The notes under the pieces: model-generated | Database searches by the model: none | What the model was told of the DNA's origin: nothing | Seen by the model: the letters and a program-made list of their open reading frames with translations, nothing else | Position numbers and translations under genes: made by a program | NCBI GenBank assembly: GCA_017390475.1 | Contig: JAFPBO010000001.1 | Location: forward strand, 118,556-182,555 | From: Loktanella sp. | GTDB lineage: Bacteria; Pseudomonadota; Alphaproteobacteria; Rhodobacterales; Rhodobacteraceae | Length of the DNA stretch: 64,000 bases | Direction of reading: 5' to 3' | Shown: in pieces, positions 54,873 to 63,921 of the stretch | How the letters are laid out: every line of letters begins with the position of its first letter | Position numbering within the stretch: the first letter of the stretch is position 1

Positions 54873-55148
54873 GATGACCACTTTTTCGCAGGCGCGGATA
54901 GGCGATGTGGGGTCGGAGCAGACCTGCGAGAGCCGAATATGGCGCCTCTGGCGCGTCCAAGTCAGCTATCGACACAACCGGTCCAGGGCAGTCGTGTGTG
55001 CATCCCATCTGATGCTGCGGTACGGTCTGTCGAAGCGGATATTCTTATGCTGCGCCACACCTTGACGCGCCCGATGTCTGCAATTGTGGTCATTCACCCG
55101 GGCGTTTGGCTCTGGCTTCAACTTGGGTCGTTCAAGTGCTGCGACAGT
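54873..55148. other. gene-free stretch before the first phosphorus-type importer
   Basis: Nothing recognisable is encoded between the Rrf2 promoter and the Pho-box-like repeats. Short frames are present on the plus strand but show no protein-like composition or ribosome site. Confidence 0.4.
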
Positions 55149-55166
55149 TTGTCATGAAACAGTCAC
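55149..55166 (+). promoter_or_regulatory. Pho-box-like direct repeat
   Basis: TTGTCAT-GAAA-CAGTCAC matches the PhoB consensus CTGTCAT-N4-CTGTCAY at 12 of 14 repeat positions and has the correct 4-base spacer. It lies 22 bases before the ATPase start. This suggests phosphate-starvation control of the importer; it was found by eye. Confidence 0.55.
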
Positions 55167-55188
55167 ATGGTGTCGATAACAGGAGCAA

Positions 55189-56262
55189 ATGAACAAAAAT
55201 GCTGCCAATTCGCCATATTTTGCGCTTCATGCCGAAAGAATAACCAAATCATTCGGTGAAACGCAGGTCCTACGCACAATCGACCTCAACCTCGCCCCGG
55301 GTGAAGTCGTTGCTTTGCTGGGCCCATCTGGCTGTGGCAAGACAACCTTGCTGCGCATTGCAGCGGGGCTATTGCCTGCAACCAGCGGTCAGATGAAGAT
55401 TGCGGGAAAGCAGGTCGTTGATGGCAGCAAATTTAACGCCCGTCCCGAACAGCGCGGCATCGGCATGGTGTTTCAGGATTACGCAATCTGGCCGCATCTG
55501 AGCGTGCTGGACAATGTCGCCTTCCCGCTGCGGATGCGCAAGCTCGGCCGCAAGGCCCGCGAGACACGCGCACGAGAGGCGCTTGACCGTGTCGGCCTTG
55601 TCCATCTGGCAGATCGTTTCCCCGGCACCTTGTCGGGTGGTCAACAACAGCGCGTGGCCCTTGCCCGCGCGATTGTCGCTGAACCGCCGCTCGTGTTGTT
55701 CGATGAGCCCCTGTCCAACCTCGACCGTGAATTGCGCGAAGGTCTGGCGCTGGAGATTGGCGCGCTTCTGCGTGAACTCGGGTTGTCGGCGATCTACGTC
55801 ACCCATGACCAGACCGAGGCCTTCACCATCGCCGACCGCGTCGCCGTGATGCTAGGCGGTGAAATCGCCCAGATCGCCGCACCGGAGGAACTTTTCGCCG
55901 CCCCCGCCTCGGTTGAGGTGGCGCAGTTTCTGAATATCGGCGCGCTGATCGACGGACAGGTCTGCGCCGCGCGCGGCTTTACTTGCGCGCATGACCACAT
56001 CAACCTGCCCGGTCTTGCGGGCAATTCGCCCGAAGGGCCGGCGCGCATCCTGATCCCGCGCACCGCCGTGCGGCCTGACCCGCATGGCCCGCTGACGGCA
56101 CAAGTGCTGCGCTGCCAGTTTCAGGGTGACCGTTATCTGCTGCATTTGGGGCTGGGCGGCGCTGGCGCCAGCCTTGTCTGCCCGGCGGACCGCCCGGCCA
56201 TCGTGAACAGCCAGATACCGCTGTCGATTGATCCTGATCGCCTACGCGTTTTCACAAATTGA
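55189..56262 (+). CDS. ABC importer ATPase (FbpC/PotA-like), with TOBE-type tail
   Basis: The 357-residue ATPase has Walker A GPSGCGKTT near residues 46-54, Q-loop VFQDYAIWPHLSV, signature LSGGQQQRVALA, Walker B LVLFDEPLSNLD and the H-loop YVTHDQTEA. The C-terminal 110 residues form a regulatory TOBE-like domain. By homology it is usually called iron(III) transporter ATPase. The Pho-box-like site before it and the metallophosphoesterase at the operon end point instead to a phosphorus-containing substrate. Ribosome site AGGAG. Confidence 0.9.
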   Translation: MNKNAANSPYFALHAERITKSFGETQVLRTIDLNLAPGEVVALLGPSGCGKTTLLRIAAGLLPATSGQMKIAGKQVVDGSKFNARPEQRGIGMVFQDYAIWPHLSVLDNVAFPLRMRKLGRKARETRAREALDRVGLVHLADRFPGTLSGGQQQRVALARAIVAEPPLVLFDEPLSNLDRELREGLALEIGALLRELGLSAIYVTHDQTEAFTIADRVAVMLGGEIAQIAAPEELFAAPASVEVAQFLNIGALIDGQVCAARGFTCAHDHINLPGLAGNSPEGPARILIPRTAVRPDPHGPLTAQVLRCQFQGDRYLLHLGLGGAGASLVCPADRPAIVNSQIPLSIDPDRLRVFTN

Positions 56263-56284
56263 ATTCATAATAAAGGACCATAAC

Positions 56285-57244
56285 ATGAACCGCACGACAG
56301 TTATTGCCGCTTCCTTCGGCCTGATCGGCACATTTGCCCATGCCGACACACTGACGTTTTACACCGCAGGCCCCGGCGGTTTGGCCGATGCATTGGCCGA
56401 GGCGTTTCAGGCTGAAACCGGCATCACCGTGAATGTGTTCCAAGGCACGACCGGGCAGGTCATGGCGCGGCTGGAGGCTGAAGAATCCAACCCACAGGCC
56501 GATGTCGTCGTCTCTGCCAGCTGGGGATCCGCCGTTGACATGCATGAACGCGGTCTACTGATGGAATATATGTCGCCAAACGCGGAGAATGTACCAGACA
56601 GCCTCAAGCACAGCCATTACACCGCTCAAGGTGTTTCCGCGCTGGCGCTTGTATGGAACACGCAAAGTGACGCGCCCCGCCCGTCCGAATGGGCTGATCT
56701 GACTGATGAAGCCTACCGTGATCTGGTCACCATGCCGGACCCCGCGCAATCCGGCACGGCCTTTGACCTCGTCGCCGGTCTGGAAGCGTCGATGGGGGAA
56801 GAAGCGTGGGACCTTCTCGCCGCACTGGCGGATAATGACATGATCGTGCCGGGGCCGAATGCTGCCGCACTAAACCCGGTGCTGCAAGGTGCCAAGGCCG
56901 TGGTATTCGGCGCTGTCGATTACATCAGCTATGGTCAGGCCGCCGCCGGTGAGACCATCGAAGTGATCGTGCCGGAAAGCGGCACCGTCATCGCACCCCG
57001 CCCGATGATGATCCTTGAATCCTCTGCCCAGCCAGAGGCCGCGCAGCAATTCGTGGATTTCGTGCTGTCCGATGCCGGGCAGGAATTGGTTGCCGCCACA
57101 TGGATGATGCCTGCCCGCGCCGATATCGAAGGTCTGCGCCCCGGTATCGATGATCTGGCCGTGATCGCCGTGGATGAAGACGCCGTCGCCGCGCGCCGGG
57201 ATGAGATCATCAGCCGTTTCAACGACACCGTGATCAACCGCTGA
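56285..57244 (+). CDS. periplasmic binding protein, FbpA/AfuA/PhnS-like
   Basis: The 319-residue product starts at the ATG at 56285 behind AAAGGACC and has a signal peptide to about residue 21 (ATFAHA-like GTFAHA). The mature protein shows the class of extracellular binding proteins labelled iron(III): TLTFYTAGPGGLADALAEAF, QADVVVSASWGSA, and VDFVLSDAGQELVAA near the end. The paired tyrosines that coordinate ferric iron in FbpA are not seen in the corresponding segment (VDYISYGQAAAGE). Related family members bind 2-aminoethylphosphonate or hexose phosphates. It sits between the ATPase and the permease. Confidence 0.85.
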   Translation: MNRTTVIAASFGLIGTFAHADTLTFYTAGPGGLADALAEAFQAETGITVNVFQGTTGQVMARLEAEESNPQADVVVSASWGSAVDMHERGLLMEYMSPNAENVPDSLKHSHYTAQGVSALALVWNTQSDAPRPSEWADLTDEAYRDLVTMPDPAQSGTAFDLVAGLEASMGEEAWDLLAALADNDMIVPGPNAAALNPVLQGAKAVVFGAVDYISYGQAAAGETIEVIVPESGTVIAPRPMMILESSAQPEAAQQFVDFVLSDAGQELVAATWMMPARADIEGLRPGIDDLAVIAVDEDAVAARRDEIISRFNDTVINR

Positions 57245-57263
57245 TCCAGCCCCAATATCGTAG

Positions 57264-57298
57264 ATGGCCCCGAGCATTTTCGGGGCCATTTGCATTTT
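57264..57298 (+). terminator. hairpin with T-rich tail between binding protein and permease
   Basis: ATGGCCCCGA and TCGGGGCCAT form a perfect 10-bp stem with a 6-base loop, followed by TTGCATTTT. It lies 19 bases after the binding-protein stop. Partial termination here would yield more binding protein than permease, a common arrangement in importer operons. Confidence 0.75.
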
Positions 57299-57314
57299 AC
57301 AAGGAACCCTGTTC

Positions 57315-58988
57315 ATGTTGCGCGCGCAATCTGTCCTGACGACTTTGGCGGCGGTATCTTTGCTGGTGCTTGTTGGCCTGCCGGTGCTCTTCATCCTGCT
57401 GCAAGCCGTGTTCCCGCAATTCGCGCGCGGGTCTTTTGACGGCGCTTTTGCCAGCCTTGCGATGCTGACCGACAATGACCGCCTGCTGACACAGGCCCGC
57501 AACACACTGGGGCTGGCGTTTTCTGTCATGCTGGGCTGTCTGGTCTTTGGTCTGCCTATCGGGGTTTTGCGCGGCCTGTTCAACGTGCCAGGCGCGCGGG
57601 TGTGGGATGTGGTGTTCCTGATCCCTTTCCTGATCCCGCCGTTCATAGCTGCGATTGCGTGGATGATGACATTGCAGCCGCGTGGTTATCTTTTCCAGCT
57701 TGTGGGGTTCGATCTGGGAAATTTTCTGTTCAGCTTCACCGGCGTTGCCTTTGTGATGACGCTGAACCTGTTTCCGCTGGTCTATTTCGCGGTCTCGCGC
57801 GCGCTCGAAATGGTGGGGGGCCGCTTTGCCTCTGCCGCGCGGGTGCATGGGGCGCGGCCTTTGCAGGCGTTTTTCCTAATCACCCTGCCTTTATCGATCC
57901 CGGCGATTGCCGCCAGCCTGCTGATCGTTTTCGCCATGTCGATCGAGGAATTCGGCACCCCCGCGGCCCTTGCCTCCCGCACCGGGTTCGAGGTTTTGGT
58001 GACCGGCATCTACACCCGCTTGTCGGACTGGCCGATTGACCTGTCAGGGGCGGCGTTGGGGTCCGTCATGCTGATGGCGATGGTGCTTGCCGCCTATACG
58101 TTGCAAAACTGGATCGCGACGCGGCGCTCCTATATCAGCCAGACTGGCAAACCCTCCGATCTGGATAAGGCTGATCTGGGGCCGTGGCGGTGGCCGGTGC
58201 TGGGGCTGTTCGCACTGGTCGCCCTGATCGGTGTCGTGATCCCGCTTGCCGCGATTGGTGTCACATCCGTGATGGGCACGATTTCGGGCGGCCTGCGCTG
58301 GTCGAATTTCGATACCCGCCATTACGAGCCGATCTTCCGCACCGGCAGCAACGCCTACCAAGCCCTGCTGACCAGCGGCTGGCTGGCCGTGCTGACCGCT
58401 TTTGCCACGGCTGTCATCGGCGGGCTGGTCGCGTATATCGTCGTGCGCGGCACAGGACGGGGCAGTGTGGTGATGGACGGGCTATCAGTGCTGCCCAATG
58501 CGATACCGGCCATCGTGCTGGCGGTGGGGATCATTCTGGTCTGGAATTCGCCCTATCTGCCGGTCACCCTTTACGGCACGGCGGGCATTTTGCTGATCGC
58601 CTATATTGGCATTCTGTTGCCCTATCCGATCCGCTATGCCGTGGCGCGGTTGCGGCAAATCTCGGGCTCGCTGGATGATGCCGCCCGTGTGGCGGGGGCC
58701 GATCAGATGCAGGCCTTGCGCCATGTGATCCTGCCGCTGATGGCACCTTCCCTGATCGCTGCAATGATGCTGGTTTTCGCCATCGCGTCGCGCGAGCTTG
58801 TCGCGTCGATCATGTTGGCCCCTGCTGGCATGCGCACGGTCGGTACATTCGTGTTTTCGCAATTCGAGCAAGGCTCGGTCCAGACCGGCATGGCGATGAG
58901 CGTGATCGCGATCACCCTCACCTCTGGCATCTTGCTGGCGGTCAACCTGTGGCTGGCGCGCCAAGGCAGCAGCGCGTTTTCGGGATAG
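57315..58988 (+). CDS. two-domain ABC importer permease (FbpB/PhnU2-like)
   Basis: The 557-residue protein starts at the ATG at 57315 behind AAGGAA. It contains two fused permease halves with about 12 membrane helices. Each has an EAA-type loop: GARPLQAFFLITLPLSIPAI (about residue 178) and GADQMQALRHVILPLMAPS (about 466). Fused permeases of this size occur in the iron(III) and 2-aminoethylphosphonate ABC families. It uses the ATPase and binding protein encoded before it; the next gene begins 4 bases after its stop. Confidence 0.9.
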   Translation: MLRAQSVLTTLAAVSLLVLVGLPVLFILLQAVFPQFARGSFDGAFASLAMLTDNDRLLTQARNTLGLAFSVMLGCLVFGLPIGVLRGLFNVPGARVWDVVFLIPFLIPPFIAAIAWMMTLQPRGYLFQLVGFDLGNFLFSFTGVAFVMTLNLFPLVYFAVSRALEMVGGRFASAARVHGARPLQAFFLITLPLSIPAIAASLLIVFAMSIEEFGTPAALASRTGFEVLVTGIYTRLSDWPIDLSGAALGSVMLMAMVLAAYTLQNWIATRRSYISQTGKPSDLDKADLGPWRWPVLGLFALVALIGVVIPLAAIGVTSVMGTISGGLRWSNFDTRHYEPIFRTGSNAYQALLTSGWLAVLTAFATAVIGGLVAYIVVRGTGRGSVVMDGLSVLPNAIPAIVLAVGIILVWNSPYLPVTLYGTAGILLIAYIGILLPYPIRYAVARLRQISGSLDDAARVAGADQMQALRHVILPLMAPSLIAAMMLVFAIASRELVASIMLAPAGMRTVGTFVFSQFEQGSVQTGMAMSVIAITLTSGILLAVNLWLARQGSSAFSG

Positions 58989-58992
58989 GCTG

Positions 58993-59745
58993 ATGGCATT
59001 GATTGCACAGATCACCGATCTGCACCTGCGCGATGACGGTGCTGACCCGGCGCATGATCCCGCGCAAGCGCTGCGGCAGGCCTTTGCGCAGATCGCGGCG
59101 ATGGACATGCGGCCAGATGCGATTGTCCTGACCGGTGATGTTATCGACCGGACGGCGGGTGGCTATGATCAGGCACTGGCGCTTTTGCGCGAAGCCCCCG
59201 TGCCACTGATCCCAATGCCGGGCAATCACGACCCGGCCCCTGCGTTTCGCGCGGCTTTCGCCGATTGGGTGGATTTCGCGCCAGATCATCTGAGTTTCAC
59301 TCAGAAAATTGGCACCCTTAATCTGATAGCGCTCGACAGCACTTTGCCCGACGGCACGGCAGGCGTCGATGACGCAAGGCTGCAATGGGTGGAATCCGCC
59401 TTGGCTGCGGCGTCTTGGCCGACATTGCTCGCCATGCACCACCCGCCATTTCCGACCGCAGTACCGCATCTCGACAAGACCGGTTTTGTAGGAGCTTCAG
59501 AGTTGTCCAACATGATTGCGAAAAGCGCGGTCTGCCGTGTCATAGCCGGACATACCCACCGCGCAATGCAGACCATCTGGGCGGGTTGCCTTGCCAGCAC
59601 AGCACCGGCGATCGGACATGGGCTGACCCTTTCATTGACAGGCAGAACGCCCTCTCGGCCCGCCAAAACGACCCCATCGTTCGAGCTTCATGTGATCACA
59701 CCAAAGGTCATGGCCAGTCATCTTGTCGAAGTGTCATTGCCATAG
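58993..59745 (+). CDS. cytosolic metallophosphoesterase (CpdA/GpdQ-like)
   Basis: The 250-residue protein has the calcineurin-like metallophosphatase motifs in order: ITDLHLRDD (D-x-H), LTGDVID, MPGNHDPAP, LAMHHPPF and AGHTHRA. No signal peptide is present, so it works in the cytoplasm. Relatives hydrolyse cyclic nucleotides or glycerophosphodiesters. Being the last gene of an ABC importer operon, it may process the imported phosphoester, which is the main genomic argument against iron as the substrate. Confidence 0.88.
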   Translation: MALIAQITDLHLRDDGADPAHDPAQALRQAFAQIAAMDMRPDAIVLTGDVIDRTAGGYDQALALLREAPVPLIPMPGNHDPAPAFRAAFADWVDFAPDHLSFTQKIGTLNLIALDSTLPDGTAGVDDARLQWVESALAAASWPTLLAMHHPPFPTAVPHLDKTGFVGASELSNMIAKSAVCRVIAGHTHRAMQTIWAGCLASTAPAIGHGLTLSLTGRTPSRPAKTTPSFELHVITPKVMASHLVEVSLP

Positions 59746-60002
59746 ACCGGTAGGCCTATGTTACGCCTCACCCTTTGCGCCGCACGCAAATTTACCGTAT
59801 CTGCCTTGCAAATCCTCATGTTCCAAAGGATGTGCTTTCGCATTCATGTAAAACAAGACACTGCTTCAGATGTCAGGGTCTGGCCGGGTCAGCGCCCAAC
59901 CGGGTGTTCAGCGCTTTCGACAGTGCATCAACAAGCGTAATCATCACGCTGACCAGACATCGAACCGGCATTTCAGAAGTGATGCTTCGCGACACTACAC
60001 AA
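59746..60002. other. gene-free stretch, possible coding remnant on the minus strand
   Basis: No intact gene was found. On the minus strand about 59876-59960 encodes VMITLVDALSKALNTRLGAD, which reads like the tail of a real protein but has no start or domain; it may be a remnant of a former regulator gene. The rest shows nothing recognisable. Confidence 0.3.
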
Positions 60003-60022
60003 CTGTCACAATTGTCTGTCAG
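60003..60022 (+). promoter_or_regulatory. TGTCA direct repeats, Pho-box-like
   Basis: CTGTCAC (60003-60009) and CTGTCAG (60016-60022) are separated by six bases, two more than the canonical Pho box spacer; the palindrome ACAATTGT lies between and over them. The site is 32 bases before the second binding-protein gene. Similarity to the 55149 site suggests shared control. Confidence 0.4.
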
Positions 60023-60054
60023 TAACCTCTGAGATTTGTTGAAAGGAATTCTGC

Positions 60055-61038
60055 ATGCGACCCACAGCAACTGCTCTCTCCACCCTTCTTGCATTTCTGC
60101 CCTCTGTTCTTTTGGCGCAGGATATCACGGGCACATTGGTTCTTTACACGTCTCAACCCAATGAAGACGCGCAACAAACCGTTGATGCCTTCATGGCTGC
60201 CCATCCGGGTGTCCAGGTGGAATGGTTCCGCGATGGCACGACGCAAGTCATGGCCAAGCTTGCCGCCGAGTTTCAGGCAGGCGCACCCGAGCCTGACGTA
60301 TTGCTGCTTGCCGATTCCGTCACGATGGAAGGCCTGAAAGCCGAAGACCGCCTGATGGCCTATCCCGAAGCCGATACCAGCGCCTATGCTGACGGTGTGA
60401 TGGACCCCGACGGTTTCTGGTTCTCAACCAAGCTGATCACCACAGGCATCGTCTATAACACATCTGCCGAAATGGTGCCGTCGTCGTGGAACGATCTGAC
60501 TGCGCCAGAGGCGGAAAACAATATCGTGCTGCCATCGCCGCTGACCTCGGGTGCCGCCACGATCCATATGGTGTCCATCGCAGGTGTGCCGACTTTGGGT
60601 TGGGAGTATTACCAAGCGCTGGCTGATCAGGGTGCCATTGCGCAAGGCGGCAATGGTGGCGTCTATCAGGCAGTCGCAGGCGGCGAAAAGCTTTATGGTT
60701 TCGTCGTCGATTTCCTTGCGATCCGTGGCAAGAACGATGGCGCGCCGGTCGAATTTGTCTTCCCCGAGGAAGGTGTCTCTGCCGTCACTGAACCTGTGGC
60801 GATCCTGTCCACTGCGCGGAACCCTGACGCGGCAAAAGCATTTGTCGATTTCGTCATCTCTGTTGAGGGGCAAGAGCTGGCTGCGGCCCAAGGGTATCTG
60901 CCCGCCCATCCTGACGTGACACCGCCCGAAGGTTTCCCGCCGGTGAGCGAGATCAATCTGATGTCCTTCGATCCCGCCGCCGCATTGGCCGAAGATACCG
61001 AGAACAAAATGCGCTTTACCGAGATGTTCGGCGGCTGA
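60055..61038 (+). CDS. second periplasmic binding protein, FbpA/AfuA-like
   Basis: The 327-residue product has a signal peptide to about residue 21 (FLPSVLLAQ) behind GAAAGGAA. The mature part resembles the same family as the 56285 gene: GTLVLYTSQPNEDAQQTVDAF, EPDVLLLADSVTMEGL, and FVDFVISVEGQELAAAQGYLP. Again no tandem tyrosines are found in the ferric-ligand region (GFVVDFLAIRGKNDG). It is followed one base later by a fused permease gene and is likely part of a second phosphorus-compound or related anion importer. Confidence 0.87.
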   Translation: MRPTATALSTLLAFLPSVLLAQDITGTLVLYTSQPNEDAQQTVDAFMAAHPGVQVEWFRDGTTQVMAKLAAEFQAGAPEPDVLLLADSVTMEGLKAEDRLMAYPEADTSAYADGVMDPDGFWFSTKLITTGIVYNTSAEMVPSSWNDLTAPEAENNIVLPSPLTSGAATIHMVSIAGVPTLGWEYYQALADQGAIAQGGNGGVYQAVAGGEKLYGFVVDFLAIRGKNDGAPVEFVFPEEGVSAVTEPVAILSTARNPDAAKAFVDFVISVEGQELAAAQGYLPAHPDVTPPEGFPPVSEINLMSFDPAAALAEDTENKMRFTEMFGG

Positions 61039-61039
61039 T

Positions 61040-62785
61040 TTGATCACTGACGCAATCTTCCGGGGCGGTTCGCGCCGCCCCGGCCGGCCTTCCTTGCGCT
61101 ATGGCGAAGGGCTGACGCTTGCCCTTGTCATCGCGATCGTGACTTTGCTGGCAGGTGTGCCGCTCGCACTCTTGTTTCGCACCGGCCTGACGGATGATGC
61201 AGGTTACACGCTTGGCCTATTGTTGGCGGCGATGGACAGCACTGCCTTGCAACGTGCGCTGTGGCATTCGGTGCAAAGTGCTGGGCTGTCGGCGCTTTGC
61301 GCCACCATATTCGGCACACTTTTGGCCTTGATCATCGGCCTGACCGATGTGCGCGCCCGCGGACTGCTGGTGTTTCTGATCCTGCTGCCGATGATGATCC
61401 CGCCGCATGTCACCGCCATCGCCTGGCTGCAGGCCATGGGTCCGGGCAGCCCGCTGTTGAATATGTTCGGCCTCGCGCCGCCGCCCGGATCGCCGCATCC
61501 GATGCATGGGCTGGGTGGGTTGGTGGCGCTGCTGACAATCCAGCACACAGCCTTAGTGTTTCTGATCCTGCGCGCCGCCCTGCGCGGTTTCCCGCGTGAG
61601 ATGGTCGAGGCTGCGCGCCTGTCGGGTGCTGGCATGGTCCGTATCCTGTGGCGCGTGATCCTGCCGCTCTTGGCACCTGCTCTGTTAGCCGGGTTCATGC
61701 TGGCGTTTACCGCAGCCTTGGGCAATTTCGGGATCAATGCGCTGATAGGAATCCCTGCGCGCTATACCACCTTACCCGTTCTGATCTGGCAGCGACTGGC
61801 TGCCTTCGGCCCCGGTATGCTGCCTGGTGTCGCGGTGATCGCGATCATTCTGGCACTGCTGACGGTCACGGTGCTGAGCCTGCAGCTTTTCCTGACCCGC
61901 CGCCTGCGCACGCAGATGAGCGGGCTGGCCCAGACCCCGCTGGCGCATCCATTGGGCGTCTGCCGCCCCTTCGTTGAAGGCGGGTTGTGGATTGTCGTGA
62001 TCGCAACGCTGGTGTTGCCGCTGACCGCTTTGGTCGCCACATCCTTGGTCCCGACCTACGGCGTGCCATTGTCTGGCGCTACGGCTACATTTGCGAATTA
62101 TGCCGAAATTCTGTTTCGCCAATCTGTCACTGCCCGCGCCTTTGCCAATTCAACGTTCATCGCCGGTTCTGCCGCGATTCTGATCGCGATCCTCGCCATC
62201 GCTTTAGGGCATTTCATGACACGCGGATCGCAATCAAGCCAGTGTGTCGCAAACATTGCTGCAGGCCAAGCCGAGATGGCCTATGCCATTCCGGGTCTGG
62301 TCATCTCGGTCGCGTTCATCCTTGCCTTTCTACAACCCTTGCCCGTGCTGGGGCTGCGACTTTACAATACGCTTTGGATTATCCTGCTGGCCTATGTCGC
62401 GGCCTTTCTTGCCATCGGGCTGAAACCCGTGGTCGCCGCTTTCGCACAGATGGACAGCAGCCTTGATGATGCGGGTCGTGTTTCGGGTGCCGGTTTTGCG
62501 CGCCGGATGCTGCGGATATCCGGCCCGCTGGCGGCGCCTGCCGCTGCGTCGGGTGCAATGCTGGTGTTTCTGACGGCTTATAACGAGGTGACGGTGTCGT
62601 CCCTGCTGTGGTCTACCGGAAATGAGACAATCGGCACCGTGATCTTCAATTATGAAAACGGTGGCTATACGACACTGGCGGCGGCAATGTCGGTTGTCAC
62701 CGTGCTGGCCACAATCGTGCTGATGCTAGGTCTGAACCTGTTTGCCCGCCGTTTTCCGCCCGGCGTGATCCCGTGGCGGGCCTGA
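61040..62785 (+). CDS. second two-domain ABC importer permease
   Basis: The 581-residue protein appears to start with TTG at 61040, one base after the binding-protein stop; no better start precedes the first helix (about residues 25-47). It has two permease halves with EAA-type loops LSGAGMVRILWRVILPLLAP (about residue 195) and VSGAGFARRMLRISGPLAAP (about 480). It matches the fused FbpB/PhnU2 architecture. Its ATPase is probably the convergent gene just downstream, which ends 2 bases from this stop. Confidence 0.88.
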   Translation: MITDAIFRGGSRRPGRPSLRYGEGLTLALVIAIVTLLAGVPLALLFRTGLTDDAGYTLGLLLAAMDSTALQRALWHSVQSAGLSALCATIFGTLLALIIGLTDVRARGLLVFLILLPMMIPPHVTAIAWLQAMGPGSPLLNMFGLAPPPGSPHPMHGLGGLVALLTIQHTALVFLILRAALRGFPREMVEAARLSGAGMVRILWRVILPLLAPALLAGFMLAFTAALGNFGINALIGIPARYTTLPVLIWQRLAAFGPGMLPGVAVIAIILALLTVTVLSLQLFLTRRLRTQMSGLAQTPLAHPLGVCRPFVEGGLWIVVIATLVLPLTALVATSLVPTYGVPLSGATATFANYAEILFRQSVTARAFANSTFIAGSAAILIAILAIALGHFMTRGSQSSQCVANIAAGQAEMAYAIPGLVISVAFILAFLQPLPVLGLRLYNTLWIILLAYVAAFLAIGLKPVVAAFAQMDSSLDDAGRVSGAGFARRMLRISGPLAAPAAASGAMLVFLTAYNEVTVSSLLWSTGNETIGTVIFNYENGGYTTLAAAMSVVTVLATIVLMLGLNLFARRFPPGVIPWRA

Positions 62786-62787
62786 TC

Positions 62788-63831
62788 CTAACCCAGCGGC
62801 AATACCCAGCCGCCGCGGAGTTCAAGGTTAACCCTATCACCCACGGTGGGTTTGTTCTGCAGGCTGATCGGCACTGATGCGGCCACATCATCAAGCTCCA
62901 CCACAGCATCCCAGTGATTGCCGCGAAAGGTGACACGGGAAATGCGTGCGGACAGCCCGCCCGCACCCAAGGCCACCTGCTCTGGCCGCAGCATAATCCG
63001 CGCGGCCCCCGGCGTGGTGCCGACAGGGCAATCCGCGTCAAATAATACTCTGTCCAGTCTGACCTGCGCCTTTGTCCCTGCAACAGCGACCACCTCGGCA
63101 GGTATGACAACTCCTTTACCTATAAATCCTGCCACACGTTCGCAGACCGGCCAGGCATAAACCTCTTCCGGCGGGCCCGATTGCAGGATGCGGCCTTCCC
63201 ACATCACAGCAATCTGCCCGGCAAGCGCCATTGCCTCGTGCTGGTCATGGGTGATGTAAAGCGTCGTCGCCTCACTTCGGCGGTGAAAGGCGGCGAGCTC
63301 TTCCTCCATGCTGGCGCGCAGATGCGGGTCCAGGTTCGCGAGCGGCTCATCCATCAGGATGGTCTTTGCGCCTTGCGCCAGACAGCGGGCAAGGGCGACG
63401 CGTTGCCGTTGCCCGCCCGACAATTCCGCAGGCTTGCGCGCGGCAAGCGGGCCAAGGGCCACCGTTTCCAGATGCCCCGCCGCCGCCATCTGCGCAGCCT
63501 TGCGGCCCATCCCTGCCGTTTCCAGCGGAAAGGCCACATTGCCCGCGACGCTCATATGTGGCCACAGAGCATAGGATTGAAACACGACGCCCACACCGCG
63601 ATCTTCGGGGCCGACATGGATGTCTGTACCGGCCACGACCTTGCCATTCAGGGCGATGCTGCCGGTATCGGGCTTTTCCAGCCCGGCTATCAGGCGCAAC
63701 AGCGTCGATTTCCCACAGCCGGACGGGCCAACGACGACGAAAAACGTACCTGCAGGAATATCAAGGCTGACATCCGCGACCGCGCGCTTACCCGCAAAGC
63801 TGCGTGTCACAGCGTTTAGTTGAATGCTCAT
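62788..63831 (-). CDS. second ABC importer ATPase (FbpC/UgpC-like)
   Basis: The 347-residue ATPase has Walker A GPSGCGKST near residues 36-44, Q-loop VFQSYALWPHMSV, signature LSGGQRQRVALARC, Walker B TILMDEPLANLD and H-loop YITHDQHEAMAL; the C-terminal 110 residues are TOBE-like (RIMLRPEQVALG). It is transcribed toward the second permease, an unusual convergent arrangement for one importer. It may serve that permease, or another transporter starting beyond the right edge. Confidence 0.88.
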   Translation of the reverse strand: MSIQLNAVTRSFAGKRAVADVSLDIPAGTFFVVVGPSGCGKSTLLRLIAGLEKPDTGSIALNGKVVAGTDIHVGPEDRGVGVVFQSYALWPHMSVAGNVAFPLETAGMGRKAAQMAAAGHLETVALGPLAARKPAELSGGQRQRVALARCLAQGAKTILMDEPLANLDPHLRASMEEELAAFHRRSEATTLYITHDQHEAMALAGQIAVMWEGRILQSGPPEEVYAWPVCERVAGFIGKGVVIPAEVVAVAGTKAQVRLDRVLFDADCPVGTTPGAARIMLRPEQVALGAGGLSARISRVTFRGNHWDAVVELDDVAASVPISLQNKPTVGDRVNLELRGGWVLPLG

Positions 63832-63921
63832 GGCTTTGGTTCCGTTCTTGACCGGGCCGACTTAACCCGAATTATTCATGAGGGGTTGGCGAGGGTAGCT
63901 TAAGCGTTTGAAAGGATGTAT

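Noticed and set aside
54790-55157. Short plus-strand frames before the first importer ATPase
   Set aside because: They overlap the Rrf2 gene or run through the promoter region, lack ribosome sites, and their products resemble nothing.
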